Assembly (NCBI GenBank): GCA_032119595.1
Contig: JAUMBQ010000008.1
Span: forward strand, 62,001-126,000
From: JAGIBJ01 sp032119595
GTDB lineage: Bacteria > Actinomycetota > Thermoleophilia > Solirubrobacterales > Solirubrobacteraceae
DNA: 64,000 nt
Direction: 5' to 3'
Shown: piece by piece, positions 41,557-51,700 of the stretch
Numbering within the stretch: the stretch's first letter is position 1
Layout: every line of letters starts with the position of its first letter
The notes under the pieces: model-generated
What the model saw: only the letters and a program-made list of their open reading frames with translations
Told to the model about the DNA's origin: nothing
Databases searched by the model: none
Made by a program: the position numbers and the translations under genes

Positions 41557-44030
41557 GCATTTCGTCTCGCGCCGAGCCGCCGCGGCGCGGCGGCGCAAGC
41601 CGCCCAACCCTCCCGGCGGATCCCTTGATCCGGTCCGAGAGTCCGCTGCCGCTGCACACCGCGAACACGCGAGCCAGCGCCACCGCGGCTCCAGCCAGCT
41701 CCGGGCTGACCGCGGGCCGGGTCCCTGCGGCCGGCGACCGCCCTGGTAGCCCCGGCGATCGCGGGCCAGGACCCGTCAGCAGGCGCGTTCCGATCCGCCC
41801 GCTCGTCGTCGCCGGCATCCTCCTGCTCGGCTGCTGGGTCACGGTGAACTACGCCATTGGCTCCTCGCGAACGAGCCGTGAGGAGGCCCGCCAGCTCGCG
41901 ATCGTCGCCGCGCAAGCCGACGCCCTCGCCGACATGCGCGCCCTCATCGGCGACACGAATTCCTCGGCCCTGCTGCGCCGCACGGGCGAAGTCGTCACCG
42001 ACAACATCCGCACCCTGAAGACCGCGCTCTCCGCCCTTCCCGACCAGCCTGCCATCAATGGGCTTCGTCGCCGCACCGAGACCGTCGAGCCCCTGGCGGG
42101 CGCGGCGCTCGTCGCCTTCGAAAGCGGAGACACAGACCGTGCGCGCACCATCAGCACGCGGGACCTCCAGCCGGTCCTCAACAGCCTGCGTGCCGACAGC
42201 CGCCGGATCAGTGCAAACCATCTCGCCCACGCGGCGAGGGTCGAAGATGTCGCTCGGTTCGCCAGCGGGCTGGCGCTGTTCGGCGGTGCCGCGGGTCTCG
42301 GGCTCGTTGGCCTCGCCTTCTCACGGCTCCGCCAGCGCTCGCTGGTGGAGCGCACGCGTGCGGAGATGGAGGAGCGCACCTCGACCCGCCTGGACGCCCT
42401 TGTGAGTCATGCCACCGACGCGGTCACCGTGCTGGACCCCGATGGCCGGATCACGTGGATTTCGAGCACCCCGGCCTTCCCGCTTGCGCGCGCCCCGCAG
42501 CAGGCGATTGGACACTTCTTTACCGACCTCGTCCACCCGACCGATCGCAAACGCGGAGCCCAGGCCTTCAACGACCTCCTCACGCGGCCGGAAGCGATCA
42601 CCACGACGCAGCTGCGCCTGTCCACCGCGCAGGGCGCGCAGCGTCCGGTGGAGATTCGCGGCGAGAACCGTCTGGGCGACCCTGCGATCGAGGGCATCAT
42701 CCTCACGATCCACGACGTGAGCGAGCGGACCCTCCTGGAGGATCAGCTCGAACGCCTCGCCTCCCGCGATCCCGTCACGGGCGTCGCGAACCGGGCTCAG
42801 CTTGAGGCGCACCTCCAAAACGCAGTCACGCGACGCGACCGTCGCGGCGGCTTCGCGGCCTTGCTGCTCGTCGACCTCGACGACTTCCGGGCCGTATCCG
42901 ACACCCTCGGCCACGATGCCGGCGACGAACTGCTCCGGCACGCCGCGCGCCGGCTCGAGCAGACCGCCGGCGAAGGCGACCTCGTCGCCCGTCTGGACGG
43001 CGACACCTTCGCGGTCCTGCTCGACGACCTGCGTTCCGTCGGCGACGGCCAGGCGCGGGCGAGCGCGATCCTGTCCGGGCTGCGTGGCCGCGCCGCCGTG
43101 ACCGGAGGCCACTCGATCGATCTCGACGCGCACGGCGGGCTCGCGTTCGGCGCGATCGATGTGCCTGCCCGCGAGATCATTCGCCACGCCGACATCGCGC
43201 TTTTGGAGGCCAAAGCGCGGGGTGTCAAGCACGTCGTGTCGTTCACCGACCAAATGCGCAACAAGGTCACGGAGCGTGTCGAACTCACCGGCGACCTGCG
43301 CCGAGCCACCGAGCGCGACGAATTCGAGGTCGACTACCAGCCGATCGTCGACATTGCGTCGGGTCGCACGGTGGCCCTCGAGGCCCTCGCGCGGTGGACC
43401 CATCCGCACCGCGGGCGCCTCTCCCCCGTCTCGTTCGTCGACCTTGCCGAGCAGACCGGACTCATTCGCCCGCTCGGCGAGCTGGTCCTGCGGCAGTCCT
43501 GCCGCGACATCGCCGAGCTCCTCAGCCGCACGCCAGGCGCGATCGACTACGTCAGCGTGAACATCTCTCCGCGTCAGCTCGAGGATCCCGACATCGCGCG
43601 GGTCGTCGTCTCAGCCTTGGAGGACGCGAACCTCGCCCCGGAGCATCTGATGCTCGAGCTCACGGAGCGGAGCATCGCGACCGACCCCGAACGCCTCGTG
43701 GAGCGGCTCGTTGAGCTGCGGGAGTTCGGTATCAAGATCGCCCTCGACGACTTCGGTGCCGGGTATTCCTTCATGTCGTTCTTGGAGGACTACCCGCTCG
43801 ACGCACTCAAGATCGATCGATCGCTCGCCAAGAACATGGCCGAGCGCACCGACGCGGCGCTGCTCCTCAAGGGCATCGTCGAGATCGCCGCGTCGTCGGG
43901 CATGAAGGTGATCGTCGAGGGCGTCGAGACCGTCGCCCAGCGCGACAAAGCCCAGCAGCTCGGCATCGAACTCGGCCAAGGCTTCCTCTTCGCCCGGCCC
44001 ACGAAGATCGCGAAGCTCCAGCTCGGGTGA
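41553..44030 (+). CDS. Membrane PAS-GGDEF(degenerate)-EAL c-di-GMP phosphodiesterase (825 aa)
   Basis: A Pro/Arg-rich N-terminus of about 80 residues, membrane helix at 82-103, an extracytoplasmic helical sensor region (about 104-230), a second helix (230-253), PAS domain (about 275-395), GGDEF-like domain (about 400-560) and EAL domain (about 575-825). The GGDEF signature reads LDGDTF, so cyclase activity is unlikely. The EAL domain keeps its catalytic set: VALEALARW, ELTE, LDDFGAGYS, LKIDRS, VEGVE and LGQGFLFARP. It should degrade c-di-GMP to pGpG in response to an external or PAS-sensed signal. GTG start overlapping the partner gene. Confidence 0.93.
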   Translation: MSISSRAEPPRRGGASRPTLPADPLIRSESPLPLHTANTRASATAAPASSGLTAGRVPAAGDRPGSPGDRGPGPVSRRVPIRPLVVAGILLLGCWVTVNYAIGSSRTSREEARQLAIVAAQADALADMRALIGDTNSSALLRRTGEVVTDNIRTLKTALSALPDQPAINGLRRRTETVEPLAGAALVAFESGDTDRARTISTRDLQPVLNSLRADSRRISANHLAHAARVEDVARFASGLALFGGAAGLGLVGLAFSRLRQRSLVERTRAEMEERTSTRLDALVSHATDAVTVLDPDGRITWISSTPAFPLARAPQQAIGHFFTDLVHPTDRKRGAQAFNDLLTRPEAITTTQLRLSTAQGAQRPVEIRGENRLGDPAIEGIILTIHDVSERTLLEDQLERLASRDPVTGVANRAQLEAHLQNAVTRRDRRGGFAALLLVDLDDFRAVSDTLGHDAGDELLRHAARRLEQTAGEGDLVARLDGDTFAVLLDDLRSVGDGQARASAILSGLRGRAAVTGGHSIDLDAHGGLAFGAIDVPAREIIRHADIALLEAKARGVKHVVSFTDQMRNKVTERVELTGDLRRATERDEFEVDYQPIVDIASGRTVALEALARWTHPHRGRLSPVSFVDLAEQTGLIRPLGELVLRQSCRDIAELLSRTPGAIDYVSVNISPRQLEDPDIARVVVSALEDANLAPEHLMLELTERSIATDPERLVERLVELREFGIKIALDDFGAGYSFMSFLEDYPLDALKIDRSLAKNMAERTDAALLLKGIVEIAASSGMKVIVEGVETVAQRDKAQQLGIELGQGFLFARPTKIAKLQLG

Positions 44031-44347
44031 ACCCGGGAGTCGGGCATGGAGACGCGGCGCATCGCGGTCTTCGTTCACATGGCCTTCACTGCCCCGTCAC
44101 CGGAGCTTCACCAGGCGTGTGCCCGCGGGCGCGAGCATGGCGCCCGGGTGAGCCCTGGCGGCATCAACCCTCCGCGCGGGCTAGATCCCCAGCGTCGCGC
44201 GGTCATCGCCGCGGGAGCAGGAGCACCGGCTCGGGTGGGCCGGGCCGCTCCGCTCCCGCGGCGCCCTCTTTGCCCGCTTGGCACCCAGAGGACGACGAGG
44301 AAACACCAACACGACGTGCGACGCCAACGCCGGGTACGTTCGTCGCC
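44031..44347 (+). promoter_or_regulatory. Intergenic region with an orphan PHO box (44073-44112)
   Basis: Four units at exact 11-bp spacing: GTTCACA (44073), CTTCACT (44084), CGTCACC (44095), CTTCACC (44106), the best-conserved array in the window. No convincing gene starts close downstream; the next is the membrane protein at 44348, 230 bp away, which has its own leaderless-type TACGTT (44335-44340). Confidence 0.6.
44335..44340 (+). promoter_or_regulatory. Leaderless-type -10 element of the four-helix membrane protein gene
   Basis: TACGTT, then seven bases, then ATG 44348, with no Shine-Dalgarno between. Confidence 0.45.
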
Positions 44348-44890
44348 ATGACGCCTCCGGCGGACACCCCAAGACCGAGTTCCACCCGACCGTCGATCGT
44401 CGTCGCCTACGTGCTCGACGCGTTCGCGGTCGTGGGCTTGGCGATCGTCATTGCACTCTTGACTCAGCGCGACTCGCAGATCGAGCCACAAGAAGCCGGG
44501 TTCTTCGGGTTCGTGGTCCCCTTGATCGTGCTGATCGCTGCAGCGTCGGCCGCCGTCGGAGCGGGCGTCGTTGCTGCGAGAAGCCTCATTCGTGAGCCGC
44601 TGCACAGCAGGTTGGGGCGCGCATCGATGGGCCTCGTCGTCATTGGTTCCGTCGTGGCACCGGCCGCGGTGGCGCTGGTCCTGGCCATTTCCGCCTTGGT
44701 GGGCCGCGAGATTCCGGCATCGTGGGCCGACCCGCTCAACGCCGTCTGGCCCATCGCCGGTGCCCTCGCAGTCGCAACTGCCGTCCTCGCCAAGGGTGAT
44801 CCCGCGCGCCGGCGTTTCCTCGTGCCGCCGGTGGCCTTCGGCGGGTTCGTCCTGACCTTCGTGATCCTCGAAGTGCTCGGCAACCAGTGA
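44348..44890 (+). CDS. Four-helix membrane protein of unknown function (180 aa)
   Basis: Family not recognised. Four hydrophobic segments: about 18-38 (VVAYVLDAFAVVGLAIVIAL), 50-75 (FFGFVVPLIVLIAAASAAVG), 92-120 (MGLVVIGSVVAPAAVALVLAI) and 130-178 with a basic loop (KGDPARRRFLVPP). The start is set by the -10-like element at 44335. A small hairpin ACCTCG/CGAGGT (44909-44926) follows the stop codon as a possible terminator. Confidence 0.6.
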   Translation: MTPPADTPRPSSTRPSIVVAYVLDAFAVVGLAIVIALLTQRDSQIEPQEAGFFGFVVPLIVLIAAASAAVGAGVVAARSLIREPLHSRLGRASMGLVVIGSVVAPAAVALVLAISALVGREIPASWADPLNAVWPIAGALAVATAVLAKGDPARRRFLVPPVAFGGFVLTFVILEVLGNQ

Positions 44891-44908
44891 GCCCGGCCAA
44901 CGCGATGA

Positions 44909-44926
44909 ACCTCGTCGTTTCGAGGT
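44909..44926 (+). terminator. Short hairpin after the four-helix membrane protein gene
   Basis: ACCTCG and CGAGGT separated by a 6-nt loop, followed by CTTGCAC. The stem is short, so this is weak support. Confidence 0.3.
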
Positions 44927-45088
44927 CTTGCACCTCGTGACCCTCCCGGGCCGCCGAGGCCAGCGGCCTCCCGCGGACTGGCGATCCTTCTGCGGCAAAC
45001 CTGCAGGGGCGAGCGGGCAAGCTCCCGACGGCAAGAGGGCGGCGCCGACGTAGCGTGGCGGCGCACCCTCGCTCATGGAGCCCACCCG

Positions 45089-45703
45089 ATGCCGAACTTG
45101 CTTACCGTCCCATCCCGTGCTGGCTTGCTGCTCGGCGCACTGATAGTGATTGCTGCACCCGCCTCCGCCGCAGCCGAGGCGCTCCCGTGCCAGGTCGCAG
45201 AGACGAACCGCCACGCCATCACCGAGATCAACCTCGACGCGGACCGCGCGAAGGAGACCGTCGACATTTTCAACGTCGACGGCGCCGAAAGCCCGATCAC
45301 TGAGCTGATGGTGTGCAACCGCACCGGCGGCGAACTCATGCGCGCGAGCCTCAAGGTGATCTGGGGGCCGAGCCCGGGGAACCGCGAGAGCGGTCTGGCC
45401 GCCTCGTGGGTCGGCAACCTGGACCACGCCGACGGCCGCGTCGAAGCCGCAGCACGCAACGTCATCTCACCGTCGGCCGGCGAACAACTCGTGATCCTGC
45501 GCCAGCGTGCCAAGCATTCGCTCACGTTCAAGCGCCTGCAGACGATCAGTGGCGACACCGTCACGATGACGCCGCGGTCCGGGAAACCCGCATTCGTCAC
45601 GGTAGGCCTGAAAGCAAACCACTCTCCGGACGGCAAGGCGCACGCCCAGCGCTGGAACTACCGTCCCGCAAGCGGGCGCTGGGTCTGCGCGAAAGACTGC
45701 TGA
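45089..45703 (+). CDS. Small secreted protein of unknown function (204 aa)
   Basis: ATG 45089 is preceded by GGAG at 8-nt spacing. A signal peptide (GLLLGALIVIAAPASAAAEA) is followed by a Cys near the mature N-terminus (LPCQVAETN), a Cys at about residue 72 and a C-terminal pair (RWVCAKDC), suggesting disulfides. The mature part looks beta-rich with no catalytic signature. It converges on the giant tandem-unit gene, whose stop is 22 bp away. Confidence 0.65.
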   Translation: MPNLLTVPSRAGLLLGALIVIAAPASAAAEALPCQVAETNRHAITEINLDADRAKETVDIFNVDGAESPITELMVCNRTGGELMRASLKVIWGPSPGNRESGLAASWVGNLDHADGRVEAAARNVISPSAGEQLVILRQRAKHSLTFKRLQTISGDTVTMTPRSGKPAFVTVGLKANHSPDGKAHAQRWNYRPASGRWVCAKDC

Positions 45704-45725
45704 GAAGCCCCGCGCAAACGGCGCC

Positions 45726-48700
45726 CTACTTCGTCGCGACCTTCGTCGTGATCTTCACCGCGGTGCTCGTGCCATTGCCGTCGATCATGGTCACGGCGGG
45801 CTTCAGGAGCTTGGCCAAGATCTTGGCCTTCTTCTTCTTGGAGGTCTTCTTGTTGAGCAGGACCTTGCGCACCTTGATGTTGATCTTGATGGCCTTCTTG
45901 GGCAGCTTGAACTTCACCTTCGTGACCTTCTCGCCCGCCTTGATGGGCTTGATCGAGATGGCCATGCGGCGCTCGCCATTGACGACGAACGTCTTGGCTT
46001 TGGCGCCGGTGAGGCTGAGCTTCACCAGCTTCGCGGCCTTCTTCGTGAAGATCGCGCCCTTCGGCATCCGAAGGACGATCTTCGAGATGCCAGCGGGGTT
46101 CGACAGCGCGAAGGTGAGCGAGCTCGCCGAGCCCGAGGGCTTGAAGGAGGCTGTGGCGAGCGCGCGGCTGACGACCGCCGGCTGGGTGGAGAGCGGCGTC
46201 GTGGCACCGTTGCAGGTCACTGGAATCGCGAAGGTCTTCTGCGCGCCGTGCTGAGCGGTGAGGATGCCGTCGGTCTTCACGCCCGTCGTGCAGGCCTCGG
46301 AGCTGAGCTGCATGATGCCGCCAGAGCCGCCGTTGAACACGAGCGTCATCTTCGAGATCGGCGTGTCGGGGAGGCCATCGAAGTTGGCCACGATGCGGCC
46401 TTCCTTGTTGAGCTTCGACGTACCGACGATGTCAAAGTCGATCTGGTCGCGGACGCGGATCGCGAGTCCCGGGAGCGGCTCGTTCGGCAGGTCGACGAGA
46501 TAGATCGCGGCGTCGACTGGCTCGGGGAGCGCCGAGGTGAGGATCTCCGCGACGCCGATCTTCGCGGTCTCGGCGCACGAGCCGGCGGCGGCTGCCGCGG
46601 CGCTCGCGCACTGACGCTTGTTGATGTTCGTGAGGTCGGCGCCGAGGCCCTCCGGCAACGTCACGTTGGCCGTGCGGAGGTTGCCCTGGCCTTCGGTCTG
46701 CTCGATCACGGTGGTCAGCGTCGGGTGCCCGAGCTTCTTGGTGTCGGCGGCCGGACCGCTGAACGCGACGCTGAGCTTCGGCTGCCAGTTCAGGGCACCG
46801 CAGCCCGTGGTGCGCACGCCTGCCTGACCGGTGGCGCTGCCGCCTTGCGCAGAACCGAACGTCGCGCCGGCGTTCTGATCGCCGCAGGTCGTGGCGTTGA
46901 GCACCATTCCCGGCTTGTCGATCGCGATGCCGAGTTCGCTGATCGTGAGCGGGATGCCCTTCACGCGCGTCGGGATGTCGGCCGCCGTGATGCCGAGGCG
47001 TAGGTCGTTGCCGGTGATCTTGAGCTGAGCGAGCGTGACGACCGTGCCGAGGTCGATCGGGCCGACCTTGGCGGGCAACGCGAACATGAGCCCGGCGATC
47101 GAGCCGTCGAACCCGTCGGTCAGGAAGACCTTGCCTTCGACGCCGAACGGTGCCGTCGGAACGCCGACCTTCGCCTTCGCCGAGCCGACCAGCGAGGCAT
47201 CCGAGCAGCGGTTACTGCGAGCATCATCGAGCGAGCACTTCGGCGCCACCGTGAGGCGGCCGAGCAACCCGGCCGGCATGGCCAGATCGAGCGACTTCAG
47301 CTCCTGCTGGCGAGCCGGGACCTTGACGACCGTGGTCAGCGCGGTGTCGGCGCCGGCCTGGGTCGTGGACTGGCCGAGTTCGATCGACGGCCCAAACGCG
47401 CCTGGGTCCGGGCAGTCCTGATCGAGGACGAGCCCGCCGATCGCGTCGCTGGACGCGCCGCCGTGGCGCAGGATGTTGACGTCCGCGGCGAAGATGCCGC
47501 ACGTCCGCGGCAGCGAGAGTACCGGTGCGTCGCCGCCGCGCAGGCCGAGGTCGATCGCCGAGACCTGCACCAGCGGGAGCTCGCTGAAGGCGGCCGTGAG
47601 GCGGCCGGTGGTGGCGTCGACGTCGAGGGTGCCGACGATCTTGACCCGCAGCGACGGGTACTCCGCCGCCTTGGCCTGGAGGTAGATGCCGGCGAAGTGG
47701 CCGTCGGTCTTGGTGCCGAGGTAGGCGTCACCGCTGAGGTTGCCGACCATCGGGCTGTTGATCGTGACCGCACCGACCTTCGACCCGGCCGGGCAGGCCG
47801 CGTCGACCGTGATGTCACCGCCGTTGAAGGCACCGAGTGAGCACTCCGCAAGGTCGCCGCGGGCTCCTGCGGAGGGCGAGAGCGACAGGCCTTCGGGCAT
47901 CGTCACTCGGACCGAGCGCATTGCGTCGAGGGCCTCGCCCGCGCCCGCGGTCGCACGAATCTGCGTGGTCACCACGCTGGAGGTGAGCGGGCTGGCCGGC
48001 GCGGCCGCGAAGGCCAGCGATGCGTTCAGCTTGAGCTGCTCGCAGGCGTCGGTGTTCATCGCCTGCTCACGGGCCACCGAGCTGCCCTGCGAGGAGCCGA
48101 GCGTCGTCTTGCCGACGGCCGGGACGCAGGACACCGGGTTCACCATGAAGTCCGGCTTGTTGATGGCGAGCACGAGCTGGCTGAGATCGAGGCGCACGCC
48201 CTTGACGGTGGTCGGGATCGTGGCGGCGGTGATGTCGAGGCCGTAGTCGCCGCGGAGTTTCAGGTCGGCGAACGTGACGACGTTGCCGAGATCGATCGGG
48301 CCAACCTGCGCGGGCAGCACGATCGCCAGTCGCGCGATCGAGTCCGCGTCGCCCTTCACGAGGTAAGCGGCCCCGTTCACTGTGAACGGCGCAGATGCGA
48401 CGCCGACCTTGGCCGACACCGTGCCGACCTGCGACGCCGGCGCGCACGCGCCGTTCTGTGCGTCGGCACGCTCGCAAGCGGGGACCGAGCTGATCTTCCC
48501 GAGCAGGCCCGCCGGCAGGACCATCTTCAGCGACGAGAGTTCCTGCTGCTTGGCCGGGACGGTCACCGTGGTGGTGAAGGTCATCGAGCGGCCAGCGGCG
48601 GTCGTCGAACGATCAAGCTGAACGGCCGGATCGAAGGCGTTGCCGTTCGGGCAGTCCGTGTTCAGGACTAGCCCGGCAGTGCGGGTCTGCGCGCCGCCGC

Positions 48701-51700
48701 CGTTGACCGGGACGAACGTGCCGGAGCCTTGCGCGGTGCCGCAGAGACGTGGCAGCGCGAGGGCCGGGGCGTCGCCGCCGCGGAAGGTCACGGCGAACTT
48801 CGTGACTGGGATTGCCGGAACCGAAGCGAACACCGCGTCGGTGGCGCCCGTGGTCTCGTTGACCTTCACTTCGCCGACCACGCGAACGGTGAGGTTGGGA
48901 ACGTCGGTCGCCGTCGTCTCCAGGAAGACGCGAGCGAGGTTGCCGCTCGTCGCCGGCGCAAGGTACGCCTTACCGATGAGGTCACCCACGAGGTCCGTCT
49001 CGAACTTCGCGGTGCCGATCTCCGAGCCGGCCGGGCAGGTCGAGGCGACCGCCAGATCGTCCTGGTGGAACTGGGCGTCGGTGCAGCCCTGAAGGTCGCC
49101 GCGGGCGCCGGAGGAGGGGCTCAGCGACATGCCCTCGGGCAGGCGAACCGAGACCGACTTGAACGGCGACTCCGCGCCCGGGCCGTTGGCCAGCGTGACG
49201 GTCGTCGAGAAATCGGAGGCCTCGCCGGGCTTCGGGTTGCCTGCGTCGAAAGTAATCTGCGGGTCGAAGGTCTGGGCGGCGCACGTGGCGTCCGGGATCG
49301 TGATCGTCCCGTCGTCGGTCGCCGTGCGGTCGCCCTTGGAGGTGAACCTCGCGGTGCCGGTCAGCACGCCACAGCTCGACGGGTTCACGAGGAAGTCGTC
49401 CTTCGTGATCGCCAGCTTCAGCTCGCGGAGATCCAGGCGCACGCCCTTCACGCTCGTGGGCACGTCGGCGGTGATCTGGAGGGCGAGATCCGGGCTGCGG
49501 AGCTGGACGTCGGCGATGGTGATGACCTTGCCGAGGTCGATCGGACCGACCTTGGCGGGCAGCACGATCGCCATGCCGGCAACGTTGCCGGCCCGGCCCT
49601 CGGTCAGGTACACCTTGCCGCCGTTCTCGGTGAACGGCGCGCCGTCCACGCCGACCTTCGCGGCCACGGTGCCGAGCTGCGTGCCCGCCGGGCAGGCATC
49701 GGCCTGCGCCTGGGCGATCGTGCAACGGAGCGTGCCCTTGAGCTTGGCAGTCAGGCCTTCGGGGAGGTCGAGCCGGAGCTTGCTGAGTTCCTGGTCGCCG
49801 CCCGGGACGGTGATCGTGGTCGTGAGCTTGCCGGCCTCGCCGGCGCCGTTCGGGGCGAGGTCGAAGGCGACCGTCGGCGCGAACTGGTTTGCGTCCGGGC
49901 AGCCTTGGTCGAGCACGAGTGAGCCGGTGCGGTTCGCGGCCGCGCCGGCGTGGGGCGTGAGGACGGCACTGCCGGCGAACGTGCCACAGGTGCGCGGGAG
50001 GCTCATCACCGGGTTGGTGCCGCCGCGGAGGCTCAGCCCGAAGCTGGTGAACGCGACACCCGGGAGGTCGTCGAACGTGGCCACGGTCGCGCCGGTGGCT
50101 TCGTCGACGGCGATCGTGCCTTCGACCTTGATGCGGACCTTGCTGCCATACGTGGTGGAGGTCGCGTCGAGGAAGACGCGCGCCAGCGAGCCGTTCGGCG
50201 CGCTATCCGCGAGGTAGGCGTCGCCGGTGATTGCGCCGACGGACGGCGTCTGGATCGTGACGGTGCCGATCTTGGAGCCGGCCGCGCAGGTGGGGTCGGC
50301 CCAGGTGGCCTTGCTGAACTGCGCGTCGGTGCACCCGGCGAGGTCGCCGCCGGCGTTCGCGCTCGCTGAAAGCGACACGCCCTGCGGGAGGGTGACGACG
50401 GCCTTCTTCAGCGGCGCGTGGTTGCCGGCGGCCGGGACGGTGAGCTCCGTGGTGAACGCGGCGGACGCGGCCGGCTTGGCGGGCGACGCGCTGAACGCGA
50501 CCGCCGGGTTGAACGCGGCTGCGGCGCAGTTCGTCACGGAGAGCGACGTGCTCACCGGCGCGCTGCCACCTTGGGCGGCGTTCAGCGTGCCAGTCACGTC
50601 GTTGCCCGTGCACGTGGCCGGGTTGATCATGAAGCCGGACTCGTCGATCGCCAGCGTGAGCTCACGCAGGTGCATCGGGATGCCCTTGACCTTCGTGGGG
50701 ACCGGCACGTCGATGTCGATGCCGTAGTCCTGGCGGAGCTTGATGCCGCCGATGACCGTCACCTTGCCGAGATCGACGATGGCGTCCGGGCCGACCTTGC
50801 CGACCTGCACGGGCAACTCGATCGCGAGGCCGACGAGATCACCGGCCGACGGCGCGTCAGCGAGGTAGACCGAGCCACCGGAGAACGTGCCGGGGACGTC
50901 GCCCTGGCCGGCCTTGGCGGAGATCGTGCCGATCTTGGACGCGGCCGCGCAGGTGCCAGCGTTCGCCGACGCGGTGGAGCACTTGGCGTGGCCGTCGATC
51001 TTGGCGATGAGGCCCGCCGGCAGCGACAGGCGCACGCGGTCGAGTTCCTGCTGCCCGGACGGGACCGTGATCTTCGTGGTGAGCGCCGTCGCAGCGGCCG
51101 CCTGATTCGGGGCGGTCGTCACCGTCGTGGTCGGAGCGAATTGGCTGGCGTTGCCGCAGTCTTGGTCGATCGTGAGGGTCGCCGAGCGGCTGACCGGAGC
51201 GCCGCCGGCATGCGAGGCGAGGCTGGCGGAGCCTGCCGGCGTCCCGCAGGTGCGCGGCATGGAGAGCGCCGGGGCGTCGCCGCCGCGGAACGTGATCTCG
51301 AACTTGGTGAACGGCACCTCGGGTGCGCCGGTGAAGTCCGCCGACGTGAGCCCGGTGGCCTCGTCGACATCGACGACGCCTTCCATCTTCACGCGGGCGC
51401 CTGGGTAGGCCGAACTCGCGGCGTAGACGAAGACCCGGGCGAGGTGGCCGGGAGCCGTGGCGGCGAGGTAGACCGAGCCGGTGAGCTCGCCGACGGAACC
51501 CGTCGTGATTGCGGTGTCGCCGATCTTCGCGGCCGCGGGGCAGGTCGGCGCAGCCGAGGGCGTGGCCTGATCGAACTGGCCATCGGTGCAGCCCGTCAGG
51601 GTCGCGGAGGAGTCGATCGACGGCGAGAGCGAGAGGCCGGCCGGGAGCTGCACGCTTGCGCTCTTGAGCGCCGACTGTGCGGTGGCCGGGAGCGTGATCG

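Noticed and set aside
44073..44116. Short evenly spaced repeats as a CRISPR array
   Set aside because: The repeats are only 7 nt with 4-nt spacers and an 11-bp period, which is the PHO-box pattern; there are no 25-40-nt repeats or cas genes.
44108..45427. Leftward frame of 439 codons covering 44348-45089
   Set aside because: Composition is Arg/Gly/Asp-rich and it is antisense to a four-helix membrane protein and a signal-peptide protein, both better supported.
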